64,000 nucleotides of DNA from Micromonospora sp. WMMD1102 (GTDB lineage: Bacteria; Actinomycetota; Actinomycetes; Mycobacteriales; Micromonosporaceae): NCBI RefSeq assembly GCF_029626265.1, contig NZ_JARUBN010000001.1:4216001-4280000 (forward strand). Direction: 5' to 3'. A program made the position numbers and the translations under genes. This document shows, piece by piece, positions 26,475 through 35,260 of the stretch (the stretch's first letter is position 1; each line of letters opens with the position of its first letter). The notes under the pieces were generated by a model. It was not told the origin of the DNA, did no database searches, and saw only the letters and a list, made by a program, of their open reading frames with translations.

Positions 26475-27740
26475 TCAGCGCCGGACGCGCAGGTCCAGCC
26501 AGACCAGCCGGTGGTCGGAGCTGGGGAACGGGAACGTCCCGGTCAGCCGCGACAGCGGATCGCCGGCCACCGGCCAGAACACGCCCCCGCCGCGCACGTC
26601 CAGCCCCCGGGACGGCAGCACGTAGTCGGCGCGCAGGTTCCCCGGCCCCGGTACGTCGGCGAAGTCGGCCGTGTCGTGCACCGGCTCGCTGCGGTGCGTC
26701 GGGTTGGCGCCGCCCTGCACCGCCGCCGCCTCGGCCGCACCCGCGCTGCCCGGCACGAGCCGGTCGTGGATCCACCGGTGGTCGAGGAGCTGCCGTGCGG
26801 CGTCGGGAAGGCTGTCCCCGTCGTTCGGGTCGGAGTTGAGGTCACCGGCGATCACGAACTCCGCACCGGGACGCAGCCCGCCCCGCCGGCCCCGGTCGTC
26901 GTAGATGTACCGCCCGGCGCCCGGCCGCACGTAGTCGGCCCAGAACCGGATCTCGTCGAAGTTGCGTCGCCCGTTGCGGTCCTCCGCACCGTCGAAGACC
27001 GGCGGTGTGGGGTGGCTGACCAGGAAGTGCACGGTACGCCGTCCGAGCTGGACCGGCAGGTCCCAGTGGCTCTTCGAGGAGAGCCGGACCGCAGCCAGCT
27101 CCTCCGGCGAATACCAGTCGGCCGGCGCCGTGGTGTCCGGGTCGTCGGGCAGCAGCGCCCCCGGCATGTCCTTCCAGCGGAACTCCTGGAAGGTGCGGGC
27201 CTGCCGCAGTTCGATCGGATAGCGGGAGTAGACGACCATGCCGTACTGCCCGGGAAATGCTCCGAAGCCGAGGGCGTCGTCGCCGTACCCGGTGGTGCCG
27301 GGCTCGGTGGCGACCAGACCGTCGTTGTTGAGGTCGAAGCCGGAGGCGATCCCGGTGTTGCTCGGCGCGACGAACCGGTGGGGGTAGTGGACCGGCCGGG
27401 CACCGTGCTGGCCGACCGACAGGTAGTTCTGCTGGAACAGTCGTGCGGCCACCGGGTCGAAGTCGAACTCGTTGACCAGCAGCACGTCCGGCCGGGTGCG
27501 TTGCACGATCTCGGCGATCGTCCGGGCCTGCGCGTTGGCCGGGGTGGAAAGGTCGGAGCGCAGCGCGCCCTCGGCACCACGGTTGAGGGAGGCGTTGAAC
27601 GTGGCGAACCGCACCGTACCGGCGCCGCCGTGTGCCATCACCGGTGACGCGGCAGCGGGCAGCCCGGCGGCGGTGACGGCGACGGCGAGCAGGCCCGCCC
27701 GGACCGCGTACCGGCCGGTTCGCCCGGAACTCCAGGACAT
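26475..27740 (-). CDS. Secreted endonuclease/exonuclease/phosphatase-family protein
   Basis: 421 residues; ATG at 27740 with a perfect AAGGAGG. Signal peptide ends near AAASPVMA. The EEP fold is marked by VRFATFNASLNRG, LLVNEFDFDP (metal Glu), FVIAGDLNSDPNDGDS (Asp/Asn of the catalytic core) and SSDHRLVWLDL (catalytic His) at the end. Related exported proteins of about this size hydrolyse phosphodiesters or phosphomonoesters outside the cell. Divergent from the DAO gene. Confidence 0.9.
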   Translation of the reverse strand: MSWSSGRTGRYAVRAGLLAVAVTAAGLPAAASPVMAHGGAGTVRFATFNASLNRGAEGALRSDLSTPANAQARTIAEIVQRTRPDVLLVNEFDFDPVAARLFQQNYLSVGQHGARPVHYPHRFVAPSNTGIASGFDLNNDGLVATEPGTTGYGDDALGFGAFPGQYGMVVYSRYPIELRQARTFQEFRWKDMPGALLPDDPDTTAPADWYSPEELAAVRLSSKSHWDLPVQLGRRTVHFLVSHPTPPVFDGAEDRNGRRNFDEIRFWADYVRPGAGRYIYDDRGRRGGLRPGAEFVIAGDLNSDPNDGDSLPDAARQLLDHRWIHDRLVPGSAGAAEAAAVQGGANPTHRSEPVHDTADFADVPGPGNLRADYVLPSRGLDVRGGGVFWPVAGDPLSRLTGTFPFPSSDHRLVWLDLRVRR

Positions 27741-27969
27741 GTTTCCTCCTTGACGTTGATCTCCGCCCGCGTGTCTATCGTCGTGTCCCGAGCATCCGGT
27801 GACCAGGGCGTGAAATCTGGACGTCCCGTCGTGGCTGACCGGGCCGCGCGACACCGTCCCGCCGCTTCGGCCGAACGTGTCATGTGGACCGGGCGACCCA
27901 GAGGTGAGAATCGACAGCAGGCCGCGCACCCGCCCCGGACGGAATTCCACGGAGAGGGGAACGATCAGC

Positions 27970-29130
27970 ATGGTCACCCAGGTGGTCGTCATCGGAGCCG
28001 GAGTGTACGGCGCGGCGGTCGCCGCCGGGCTGACCCGCCGGGGCGCCCGGGTCACCGTCGTCGACGCCGGGGCGCCGGCCGGCGGCACCTCCGGGGCGAC
28101 GTTCTCCTGGACCAACTCCTGCGGCAAGCAGCCCCGGGCCTACCACGAGCTGAGCGTGGCGAGCATGGCGGCGCACCGCCGGCTCGCAGCCGAGACGCCG
28201 CGGGGCGACTGGTACCACGAGGGCGGCAACCTGGAGTGGGCCGACGGCGACGACGCCCGTGCCAAGCTGCGGGCGAAGGTCGAGGGCGTGCTCGCCTACG
28301 GGTACGAGGCGCGGTGGCTGGACCGGGCCGAGGTGCTCCGCCTCGAACCGGAGATGGCTCCGGCCGAACTGCCGCCCGACGGGATCGCCTACTTCCCCCG
28401 GGAAGGCTGGGTCGACCCGGCCGGCCTGGTCGGGCACCTGCTGGCGACCGCGCTCTCCGGCGGCGCCGAGGTCGTCCGCGACGACGCCGTCACCGGTCTG
28501 GAGGTCGACGGTGCCGAGGTACGCGCGGTGCGGCTCGCCTCGGGACACCGGCTGCCCGCCGCCGCCGTGGTGAACTGCGCGGGGCCGCAGGCCGGCCGGG
28601 TCGCCGACCTCGCCGGGCTCGCGCTGCCGATGCGCAACACCCGTGGCGTACTCGTCTACACCTCCCCGACCGCCGTCGCGGTCTCCCGGGTCGTGCACGC
28701 CCCACACGTCCATCTGCGCCCAGACGGGCACGGGCGGCTGCTGCTGCACAGTCCGGAGATCGACGACGCGGCGCAGCCGGCCGCCGACGGCGGATACCAG
28801 GTGCCCCGACCGGCGGTGGACCGGGTGGTCGAGGCGGGGACCCGACTTTATCCCGGCCTCCGGGACGTGACCGTCCGGGAGGTACGGGTCGGTGAACGGC
28901 CCATCCCCGGTGACGGCCTGCCGGTGCTGGGCCGGGCGGGCCGGCTGCCGAACTTCCACTTCGCCGTCTCGCACAGCGGCGCGACCCTGAGCGTGTACGC
29001 CGGTGACCTGGTCGCGGCCGAGGTGCTCGGCGAGGACCGGGACGCGGAGCTGGCGCCGTACCGGTTCGACCGATTCGACCGATTCGGCCGGTCCGACCCG
29101 TCCGACCGGTCCGACGGGTACGCCGGCTGA
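27970..29130 (+). CDS. FAD-dependent amino-acid oxidase (DAO family)
   Basis: 386 residues. The FAD Rossmann motif VVIGAGVYGAAVAAGLTRRG is at the N-terminus; FSWTNSCGKQPRAYHEL and the C-terminal RPIPGDGLPVLGRAG and HSGATLSVYAGDLVAAEV are typical of DAO/glycine-oxidase proteins. It oxidises an amine or amino acid with release of H2O2, by family. The start has GGAGAGGGG. The C-terminus is a tail of FDRF and SDRSD units encoded by 9-base tandem repeats (29066-29120), not part of the fold. Confidence 0.85.
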   Translation: MVTQVVVIGAGVYGAAVAAGLTRRGARVTVVDAGAPAGGTSGATFSWTNSCGKQPRAYHELSVASMAAHRRLAAETPRGDWYHEGGNLEWADGDDARAKLRAKVEGVLAYGYEARWLDRAEVLRLEPEMAPAELPPDGIAYFPREGWVDPAGLVGHLLATALSGGAEVVRDDAVTGLEVDGAEVRAVRLASGHRLPAAAVVNCAGPQAGRVADLAGLALPMRNTRGVLVYTSPTAVAVSRVVHAPHVHLRPDGHGRLLLHSPEIDDAAQPAADGGYQVPRPAVDRVVEAGTRLYPGLRDVTVREVRVGERPIPGDGLPVLGRAGRLPNFHFAVSHSGATLSVYAGDLVAAEVLGEDRDAELAPYRFDRFDRFGRSDPSDRSDGYAG

Positions 29131-29170
29131 GGCGGGCGTACCGGCGGCACCCGTCCCGGTCCTGCGGAGA

Positions 29171-29338
29171 TCAGCGCTCAATGGCCTTGGTCTCCAGGAA
29201 CTCCGCCAGCCCCGCCCGGCCGAACTCCCGGCCGAACTCCCGGCCGTTCCCGGACTGCTTGTAGCCGCCGAACGGGGCGAGCGGGTTCCACTGGCCGCCG
29301 TTGACGTCCACCTGGCCGGCACGCAGTCGCGCCCCGAA
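29171..29338 (-). pseudogene. C-terminal remnant of an aldehyde dehydrogenase
   Basis: 55 residues only: [20 protein letters not shown], then [20 protein letters not shown] and the end [24 protein letters not shown] is the diagnostic C-terminal segment of the family. GREF is duplicated by a 12-base repeat. The rest of the gene is gone; homology ends at about 29338, where a fragment of another gene begins on the other strand. Confidence 0.85.
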
Positions 29339-29498
29339 GCGGATCACGCATCCACGGCTCGGCCTCCTCGAACTGCACTGTCAGGTGCTGCTCGATCCCG
29401 ACCAGTCCCAGTCGCTGCTGGTCTTCACCGCCACCCCGGGCAGCGAGAGCGCGGAGAAGCTGCCCCAACTCTCGGTCGTCGGCGGTCAGCGGCCCTGA
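29337..29498 (+). pseudogene. C-terminal remnant of an XRE/MmyB-like regulator
   Basis: [20 protein letters not shown] and SLLVFTATPGSESAEKLPQL correspond to the end of the MmyB-like ligand-binding domain found after an XRE helix-turn-helix in actinomycetes. There is no start and no HTH. It abuts the aldehyde dehydrogenase remnant tail to tail. Confidence 0.7.
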
Positions 29499-29590
29499 CG
29501 CCGGCCAAAGATCCGACGGCGAGCGGGGTCGGGCCCATTGGCACCACACCGCCGCCGGTGCAGTGGCGTGGGAGGCCGGGACGGCTGCTG

Positions 29591-30499
29591 TCAGGCGGGC
29601 GGGCTGGCGAACTGGCCGAGCTTGTCGGGGTTCAGCACGACGAACAGGCGCTCGATCCCCCGGCCGGTGGTCGTCAGGGCGAGCAGCGCCTGCGGAGTAC
29701 CGTCGGCGGCCGCCACCAGCAGGCACTCCGCGCCGTTGGCCGGGACCAGCCGGAGCACCGACCCGTGCCAGTACTTCCGCAGCACGTTGTCCAGGAAGTT
29801 CGTGACCCGGGCCGGGCCGGTGACGTCCCGCCTCGAGGCGTGCACCCGTCCCCCGCCGTCGGAGCGCGCGACCACGTCGTCGGCGAGCAGCCGCTCCAGG
29901 GCGGCCAGGTTCCCGCCGTCGGCCGCCGCCAGGAACGCCTCGACCAGCCGCCGGTGCTCGGCCCGGCCGACCGGCGCCGACCGGGCCGAATCCAGGTGCC
30001 GGCGGGCCCGGCTCAACAGTTGCCGGGCGTTCGCCTCCGACGTCGCCAGGACCTCGGCCACCTGCCGGTGGGTGTAGTCGAACGCCTCCCGCAGCACGTA
30101 CGCCGCCCGCTCCGCCGGGGCGAGCTTCTCCAGCAGCAGGAGTACGCCCAGCTCCAGCCCCTCCGCCCGCTCGGCGCCGAGCGCCGGGTCGGCGGCGGTG
30201 TCCACCGGCTCCGGCAGCCACGGCCCCGGGTACGTCTCGCGACGCGCCCGGGCCGTCGTCACCGCGTTGATCGCCAACCGGGTGGTCGTGGTGGTGAGGA
30301 ACGCCTCGGGGTTGCGCACGTTCCGGCGGTCCGTCCGCTGCCAGCGCAGCCAGGTGTCCTGCACCACGTCCTCGGCGTCCCCGACACTGCCCAGCATCCG
30401 GTAGGCGATCCCGAACAACCGTCCCCGGACGGCCTGGAAGTCCGCCACGTCATCGGTCTGACCGGTCTGACCGGTCCGTCCGTCGGCTGCGGGCTGCAC
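29591..30499 (-). CDS. ECF41-family sigma factor (SigJ-like)
   Basis: 302 residues from GTG 30499, with GGAGG 8 bases upstream. Sigma region 2 (LFGIAYRMLGSVGDAEDVVQ) and region 4 (LREAFDYTHRQVAEVL, SEANARQLLSRARRHL) are followed by a SnoaL-like domain. The three ECF41 signatures are all present: WLPEP (about residue 100), SDGGGR (about 225) and NPDKL (near the end). In ECF41 the C-terminal domain replaces an anti-sigma factor and tunes activity. It follows the epimerase-type gene by 65 bases, probably in one transcript from the promoter at 31378-31405. Confidence 0.9.
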   Translation of the reverse strand: MQPAADGRTGQTGQTDDVADFQAVRGRLFGIAYRMLGSVGDAEDVVQDTWLRWQRTDRRNVRNPEAFLTTTTTRLAINAVTTARARRETYPGPWLPEPVDTAADPALGAERAEGLELGVLLLLEKLAPAERAAYVLREAFDYTHRQVAEVLATSEANARQLLSRARRHLDSARSAPVGRAEHRRLVEAFLAAADGGNLAALERLLADDVVARSDGGGRVHASRRDVTGPARVTNFLDNVLRKYWHGSVLRLVPANGAECLLVAAADGTPQALLALTTTGRGIERLFVVLNPDKLGQFASPPA

Positions 30500-30564
30500 C
30501 GGACCATCCTCCCCGGCTGCGGCGCGATCCGGCAAAGTCGTCGGGACCGGCTGGCGGCGGAGGG

Positions 30565-31320
30565 TTACCGCGCCCTGCCGGTCGCCTCGCGCCACTGCGC
30601 CAGGTGGATCTGACCGATCCGGGCCTCGCCGGTGGGCACCAGCGCGTCGTCGGCGACCTCGGCACCGTAGTAGCCGGCGGCCTGGTCCGCCACCACCTCC
30701 CGGGGGTCCCCGTCCGCGTCCAGCACCGACCGGATCACCTCGTCGAGGCGGGACCGCTCGGGTCCGGCCACCTCGACGATGCCGCCGACCGGGGTGCCGA
30801 GCGCGACGTCCGCCACCGTGGCCGCCACGTCGTCGGCGGCGATCGGCTGGAAGAGCACCGGCGCCAGGTGTACGGTGTCGCCGTCGGTACCGATGCCGGC
30901 GATGGCCTCGAGGAACTCGAAGAACTGCGTGGCACGCACGATCGAGTACGGCACCGGCGACGCCGGGAGCAGCTTCTCCTGTGCCACCTTCGCCTGCATG
31001 TACCCGACGTTCGGCATCCGGTCCGCGCCGACCACCGACAGCGCCACGTGGTGACCCACCCCGGCCGCCGCCTCGGCCGCGAGCAGGTTCCGGGTGGACG
31101 TCTCGAAGAACTCCAGCGCGGCAGCCGGCTCGAACGAGGGCGCGTTCGACACGTCCACGACGACCTCGGCGCCGTCGAGTGCCTCGGCCAGCCCCTCCCC
31201 GGTCACCGCGTTCACCCCGGTCTTCGGGGACGCCGGCACCGCCTGGTGGCCCTGTGCGGCGAGCAGGTCCACGACCTTGCCGCCGATGAGTCCGCTGCCG
31301 CCGATAACGACGATCTTCAT
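30565..31320 (-). CDS. NAD(P)-binding epimerase/oxidoreductase (atypical SDR, NmrA-like)
   Basis: 251 residues. KIVVIGGSGLIGGKVVDLLA is the NAD(P) Rossmann loop (GGSGLIGG). VVDVSNAP, ALSVVGADRMP and YMQAKVAQEKLL follow the atypical SDR pattern, where the YxxxK-like YMQAK takes the catalytic place. Genes of this kind (oxidoreductases or epimerases) are the usual neighbours and targets of ECF41 factors. ATG at 31320. Confidence 0.88.
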   Translation of the reverse strand: MKIVVIGGSGLIGGKVVDLLAAQGHQAVPASPKTGVNAVTGEGLAEALDGAEVVVDVSNAPSFEPAAALEFFETSTRNLLAAEAAAGVGHHVALSVVGADRMPNVGYMQAKVAQEKLLPASPVPYSIVRATQFFEFLEAIAGIGTDGDTVHLAPVLFQPIAADDVAATVADVALGTPVGGIVEVAGPERSRLDEVIRSVLDADGDPREVVADQAAGYYGAEVADDALVPTGEARIGQIHLAQWREATGRAR

Positions 31321-31377
31321 TTTGGTCCTCTGGTTGTCGTCCCTGTCCAGGCGCCGGTTGGCGCCCGGCCATCACAA

Positions 31378-31405
31378 CGACCGGGCGGGACGTCGATTCG
31401 TGACA
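31378..31405 (-). promoter_or_regulatory. ECF41-type promoter of the SDR-sigma operon
   Basis: Minus strand: TGTCACG, 16 bases, GGTCG. The published ECF41 consensus is TGTCACA-N16-CGTC. It lies 58 bases before the SDR start. Confidence 0.65.
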
Positions 31406-31602
31406 GGACCGGATGCCGTGCGACCCGAATCACCCCGGGTGGCCCTCGCCGGCCGGAGTGCGGTTCCAGCCTGCACCGCCGGTCGCGTCCCGGTGGGCGT
31501 ACGGGTGCCGATCACCCCTGGCGGGTGATGCCGCCGCCCGGGGCGGGCCCGCCCCGGGCGGCGCGTCGGTGGCACCGGCCCGGTACGACCACCACCCGCC
31601 GG

Positions 31603-32217
31603 TCAGGACCGCGGCCCACGCCCCGCCCCGAGCGCCGCGGCGGTGTCGGCGGCCCGCCGGCCCTGGTGCCGGGCCGCTTCCAGGGCCACCTCGCCGGGTG
31701 GCCCGTCGCCGGCCACGTGCGAGGTGCCGTAGGGATTGCCCGACCTGAACTGGACGGGGTCGGTGTAGCCGGGCGGCACGATGATCCCGCCCCAGTGGTA
31801 GAAGACGTTGCCCAGCGCCAGGATGGTGGACTCCTGCCCGCCGTGCGCGGTGTTCGAGGCGGTGAAGGCCGAGTACACCTTGTCGGCGAGGCCGCCGGTG
31901 AACCAGAGCGGGCCGGTGGTGTCGATGAACGCCTTGAGCTGGCCCGCCGGGGTACCGAACCGGGTCGGGGTGCCGAACAGCACGGCGTCGGCCCAGGCCA
32001 GGTCGTCGAGGCTGGGCTCGGGGACGTCGGCGGTGTCCCGGAGATGCTGCGCCCACGCCGGCTTGGCGTCGACCGCTTCCGGTGGGGCCAGCTCGGCGAC
32101 CCTGCGCAGCCGTACCCGGGCGCCGGCCTTCTCGGCGCCCTCGGCGACGGCTCGGGCCAGGGTGTAGACGGTTCCGGTGGCGCTGTAGTAGATGACGGTG
32201 ACCCGCACGGGTTCCAC
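31603..32217 (-). CDS. WrbA-like flavodoxin-fold NAD(P)H:quinone oxidoreductase
   Basis: 204 residues from GTG 32217 with AAGGAC upstream. IYYSATGTVYTLARAVAEGA is the FMN phosphate loop, and GTPTRFGTPAGQLKAFID with TGPLW is the WrbA signature. VFYHWGGIIVPPGY and NPYGTSHVAGDG also fit the family. A two-electron quinone reductase in the cytosol. Divergent from the second ECF41 gene; both have matching promoters. Confidence 0.9.
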   Translation of the reverse strand: MEPVRVTVIYYSATGTVYTLARAVAEGAEKAGARVRLRRVAELAPPEAVDAKPAWAQHLRDTADVPEPSLDDLAWADAVLFGTPTRFGTPAGQLKAFIDTTGPLWFTGGLADKVYSAFTASNTAHGGQESTILALGNVFYHWGGIIVPPGYTDPVQFRSGNPYGTSHVAGDGPPGEVALEAARHQGRRAADTAAALGAGRGPRS

Positions 32218-32305
32218 GATCGGTGTCCTTTCGCTGCGCTGTCCGCGCCGCCGGGCGGGCACGCCTCGCCCGGCGGCGGCGGGACGGTGTGGCGTCCGAG
32301 CGGTA

Positions 32306-32333
32306 CGACGAAACGGGGCCGGCGATTGTGAGG
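32306..32333 (-). promoter_or_regulatory. ECF41-type promoter of the WrbA-like gene
   Basis: Minus strand: CCTCACA (32333-32327), 16 bases, CGTCG (32310-32306). Its -35 box is an inverted copy of that of the divergent sigma-factor promoter. Confidence 0.7.
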
Positions 32334-32343
32334 GAGGCGCCGG

Positions 32344-32371
32344 CCTCACAGTCCGGTGCGGTGTCTCGTCG
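32344..32371 (+). promoter_or_regulatory. ECF41-type promoter of the second sigma gene
   Basis: CCTCACA, 16 bases, CGTCG: same boxes and spacing as the divergent promoter. It ends 45 bases before the ATG at 32416, consistent with autoregulation. Confidence 0.7.
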
Positions 32372-32415
32372 GACTCTCGACGGGGCAGGCAGCGACCGAG
32401 GGGGCAGTGGACAGC

Positions 32416-33351
32416 ATGACCACCCGACCGGAGACCGGGGACGGCTCGGCCGACCCCGAGCTGGCCGCGATCATCGGCGAGCGGCGCCAGCTGATCAATC
32501 TCGCGTACCGGCTGCTGGGCTCGCTGACCGAGGCCGAGGACGTCGTCCAGGAGACCTACGCCCGCTGGTACGCCCTCCCCGGGCGGCAGCGGGAGGGCAT
32601 CGAGTCCCCCGGGGCATGGCTGACGACGGTCGCCGGTCGGATCTGCCTCGACCTGCTCGGCTCGGCCCGGGCCCGCCGGGAGCGGTACGTGGGCGAGTGG
32701 ATCCCGGAGCCGCTGCCGGACGGTACGCAGTGGAGCAGCGGCCGGCCGGGCGGCGGCCCGCTCGATCCGGCCGACCGGGTGACCCTCGACGAGTCGGTCG
32801 ACATGGCCCTGCTCGTCGTGCTCGACTCGATGACCCCGGCCGAGCGCGTCGCGTTCGTGCTGCACGACGTGTTCCGGTACCCGTTCGCCGAGGTCGCCGA
32901 GATCGTCGGCCGTACCCCGGCGGCGTGCCGCCAGCTCGCCTCGTCGGCCCGCCGCCGGGTCCGCGCGGCGCGGCCGGTGGCCACCCCGACGGCCCGACAC
33001 GCCCGGGTGGTGCGGGACTTCAAGCGGGCCTGGCAGGCCGGCGACATCGACGCCCTCGTCACGCTCCTCGATCCGCACGTCACAGCGACCAGCGACGGCG
33101 GTGGCCTGGTCAGCGCCGAACTCCGACCGGTGCGCGGCGGCGAACGGGTCGCCCGGCTGCTCGTCGAGATCGCCGGCAGAGTGGCCGACCTGACGCTGCG
33201 GGAGCGGACGGTCAACGGCCGGCCCGGTCTGGTGGCCGAGCTGGACGGTGCGATCGTGACGGTGATGGCGTTCGACGTCGCCGGTGACCGGATCCGGCGG
33301 ATCTGGTCGGTGCGCAACCCGGAGAAGCTGCGTCCGTGGACGCGCGGATGA
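32416..33351 (+). CDS. Second ECF41-family sigma factor
   Basis: 311 residues. Region 2: INLAYRLLGSLTEAEDVVQE; region 4: VLHDVFRYPFAEVAEIV, TPAACRQLASSARRRV. The ECF41 marks appear as WIPEP (about residue 96), SDGGGL (about 225) and NPEKL near the C-terminus, slightly diverged from the first factor. Divergent from the WrbA gene, with an ECF41-type promoter in front of each. Both ECF41 modules lie within 4 kb, so cross-talk is possible. Confidence 0.9.
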   Translation: MTTRPETGDGSADPELAAIIGERRQLINLAYRLLGSLTEAEDVVQETYARWYALPGRQREGIESPGAWLTTVAGRICLDLLGSARARRERYVGEWIPEPLPDGTQWSSGRPGGGPLDPADRVTLDESVDMALLVVLDSMTPAERVAFVLHDVFRYPFAEVAEIVGRTPAACRQLASSARRRVRAARPVATPTARHARVVRDFKRAWQAGDIDALVTLLDPHVTATSDGGGLVSAELRPVRGGERVARLLVEIAGRVADLTLRERTVNGRPGLVAELDGAIVTVMAFDVAGDRIRRIWSVRNPEKLRPWTRG

Positions 33352-33441
33352 GGCACGAGACCGAGTTCGCCCCAGGCTGGTCGGCGGCCCGGAAACGACC
33401 GGCTACGCTCCCTTCATCCGATTCCTTCCGGAGGGAGTACC

Positions 33442-35163
33442 GTGCGCCGACTCGTCAGAAGTGTGGTGACACCGGCGACCGTGGTCCTTGCGCTGGCCGC
33501 GACCCCGGTAGCGGCGCAGGCCGCCACCAGCCCGTTCGACCTCTATCTCGACCAGGAAGTCAGCTGGGGCGCCTGCCTGTTCGCCCCGCCGGACCCCACC
33601 CGCGACATCGAGTGTGCCCTGGTCACCGTCCCCCGCGACTGGGCGGTGCCCGACGCGGGCGTCGACCTGCGGGTCTCGATCAGCCGGGTGAGGGCCAGCG
33701 GCGAGCGGCTCGGCGCCATCCTGGTCAACCCGGGCGGCCCCGGTGCCCAGGGCAGCTCGCTGGCCGGTGCGCTGGCCGCCCTGCAACCGACCGTCAGCGA
33801 GCGTTACGACTTCGTCGGGATGGACCCGCGCGGCACCGGCCAGGAGGGCGGCACCGCCCCGGACCAGCTCGGACTGGTCTGCGAGATTCCGACCGGCCGG
33901 CTGTCGACCGCCGACCTCGACGCCCGGGACCGGTCGCCGAGCAGCATCGCCGAGCACCAGAAGGCGCCCCGGGCCGTCGCCGAGGCGTGCCAGAGCAAGG
34001 CGCTGACCCCGTACGTCACCACCTGGCAGACCGCGCACGACATGGAGCTGATCCGGCAACTGCTCGGTGACGCCACCCTGAACTACGTCGGCTACTCCTA
34101 CGGCACCTGGCTGGGGGCGAAGTACGCCTCGCTCTTCCCGGCCAGCGCCGGCAAGATGGTGCTCGACTCCAGCGTCAACTGGCAGGGCCGGCTACAGGCC
34201 GCCTTCGAGGCGTTCCCGATGATCGGGCAGCGGCAGCTCGACCACGTCTACCTGCCCTGGGCGGCCCGACAGTTCCCCGAGATCGTCGGCGACACCCCGG
34301 CCGAGGCGGCGCGGACCTGGGAAGGGGCCCGCGAGTACGCCAAGACCGTGGGCATCCCCGGCGACAGCTACGACCTGCTCTTCGTCGGAATGGGCGGCAA
34401 GCTCCAGTGGCTCCTCGCCACCCTGGTCTACACGCTGGCGGCGCAGGAGATGCAGGGCGAGACCGTCGGGGCCGGCCTGCCGGCGGCCGTACGGACCGAA
34501 CTCGACGAGCTGGCCCGCTCGGAGTACGGCGTGCCGCTGGCCGGGTTGACGCTGCGGAGGATCGCCGCCGAGACGCCGGAGGACTACACGCTGTTCTCCG
34601 GCACCCGGGTCGCGGTCGCCTGTGGTGACCAGCCCACCCGTTCCGCCACCTGGTACCGGCGGCTCAGTGACCGGCAGGGACCGCAGTACCCGCTCTTCGG
34701 CTGGGCGTACGGGCTCACCGAGCCGTGCGGCTTCTGGTCCGACGCACCCCGGCAGACCCTGCCGGAGCTGCCCGCCCCGGTCGCGGCGAAGATCCTGGTC
34801 GTGCAGGCGGAGTTCGACCCGCAGACCGGCTACGAGCAGGCGCGGGCGGCGGTCCGGGCGGCTCCCGGCGTCAGCATGGTCTCGGTGGACGACTCCACTT
34901 TCCACGGCCAGTACGCCATCGACGGCAACCCGTGCGTGGACGGGATGGTCAACGTCTTCCTGCTGCACAACTCGCGCCCGTCCGACGCGACCTGTCCGGG
35001 TCTGCCGCTGCCGGGCGAGACCGAGGTGTATCCGGTCGCCGGCCCGGTGAAGCGGGACGGCCGGAAGCTCGACCCGGCGGCGCGGGCCTCGGCCGGCAGC
35101 CTGCCCGAGCTGCGCGAGCAGGTGCGGGAGCGGATCACCCGGGCCAACTCGCCGGTCCGCTGA
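33442..35163 (+). CDS. Secreted alpha/beta hydrolase, tripeptidyl-aminopeptidase type
   Basis: 573 residues with a signal peptide (VVLALAATPVAAQA). The hydrolase core has an oxyanion motif ILVNPGGPGAQGSS, nucleophile GYSYGTWLGAKYA (Ser about residue 218), EFDPQTGYEQA (Asp) and STFHGQYAI (His). The C-terminal TAP-like domain contains the acid and base. Peptidases of this S33 group cut N-terminal tripeptides or act on amides and esters outside the cell. GTG at 33442 follows GGAGGGAG. It stands alone; a GC-rich convergent gap follows. Confidence 0.9.
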   Translation: MRRLVRSVVTPATVVLALAATPVAAQAATSPFDLYLDQEVSWGACLFAPPDPTRDIECALVTVPRDWAVPDAGVDLRVSISRVRASGERLGAILVNPGGPGAQGSSLAGALAALQPTVSERYDFVGMDPRGTGQEGGTAPDQLGLVCEIPTGRLSTADLDARDRSPSSIAEHQKAPRAVAEACQSKALTPYVTTWQTAHDMELIRQLLGDATLNYVGYSYGTWLGAKYASLFPASAGKMVLDSSVNWQGRLQAAFEAFPMIGQRQLDHVYLPWAARQFPEIVGDTPAEAARTWEGAREYAKTVGIPGDSYDLLFVGMGGKLQWLLATLVYTLAAQEMQGETVGAGLPAAVRTELDELARSEYGVPLAGLTLRRIAAETPEDYTLFSGTRVAVACGDQPTRSATWYRRLSDRQGPQYPLFGWAYGLTEPCGFWSDAPRQTLPELPAPVAAKILVVQAEFDPQTGYEQARAAVRAAPGVSMVSVDDSTFHGQYAIDGNPCVDGMVNVFLLHNSRPSDATCPGLPLPGETEVYPVAGPVKRDGRKLDPAARASAGSLPELREQVRERITRANSPVR

Positions 35164-35260
35164 CCCGTCCGCCGGCCGTCCCGGGCCCGGTTCGCCGGGC
35201 CGAATCGGGCCGGCCGGGCCGCTGACGTTCCGCCGGCCGCCCCGGCTCCCGGTCCGCCGG

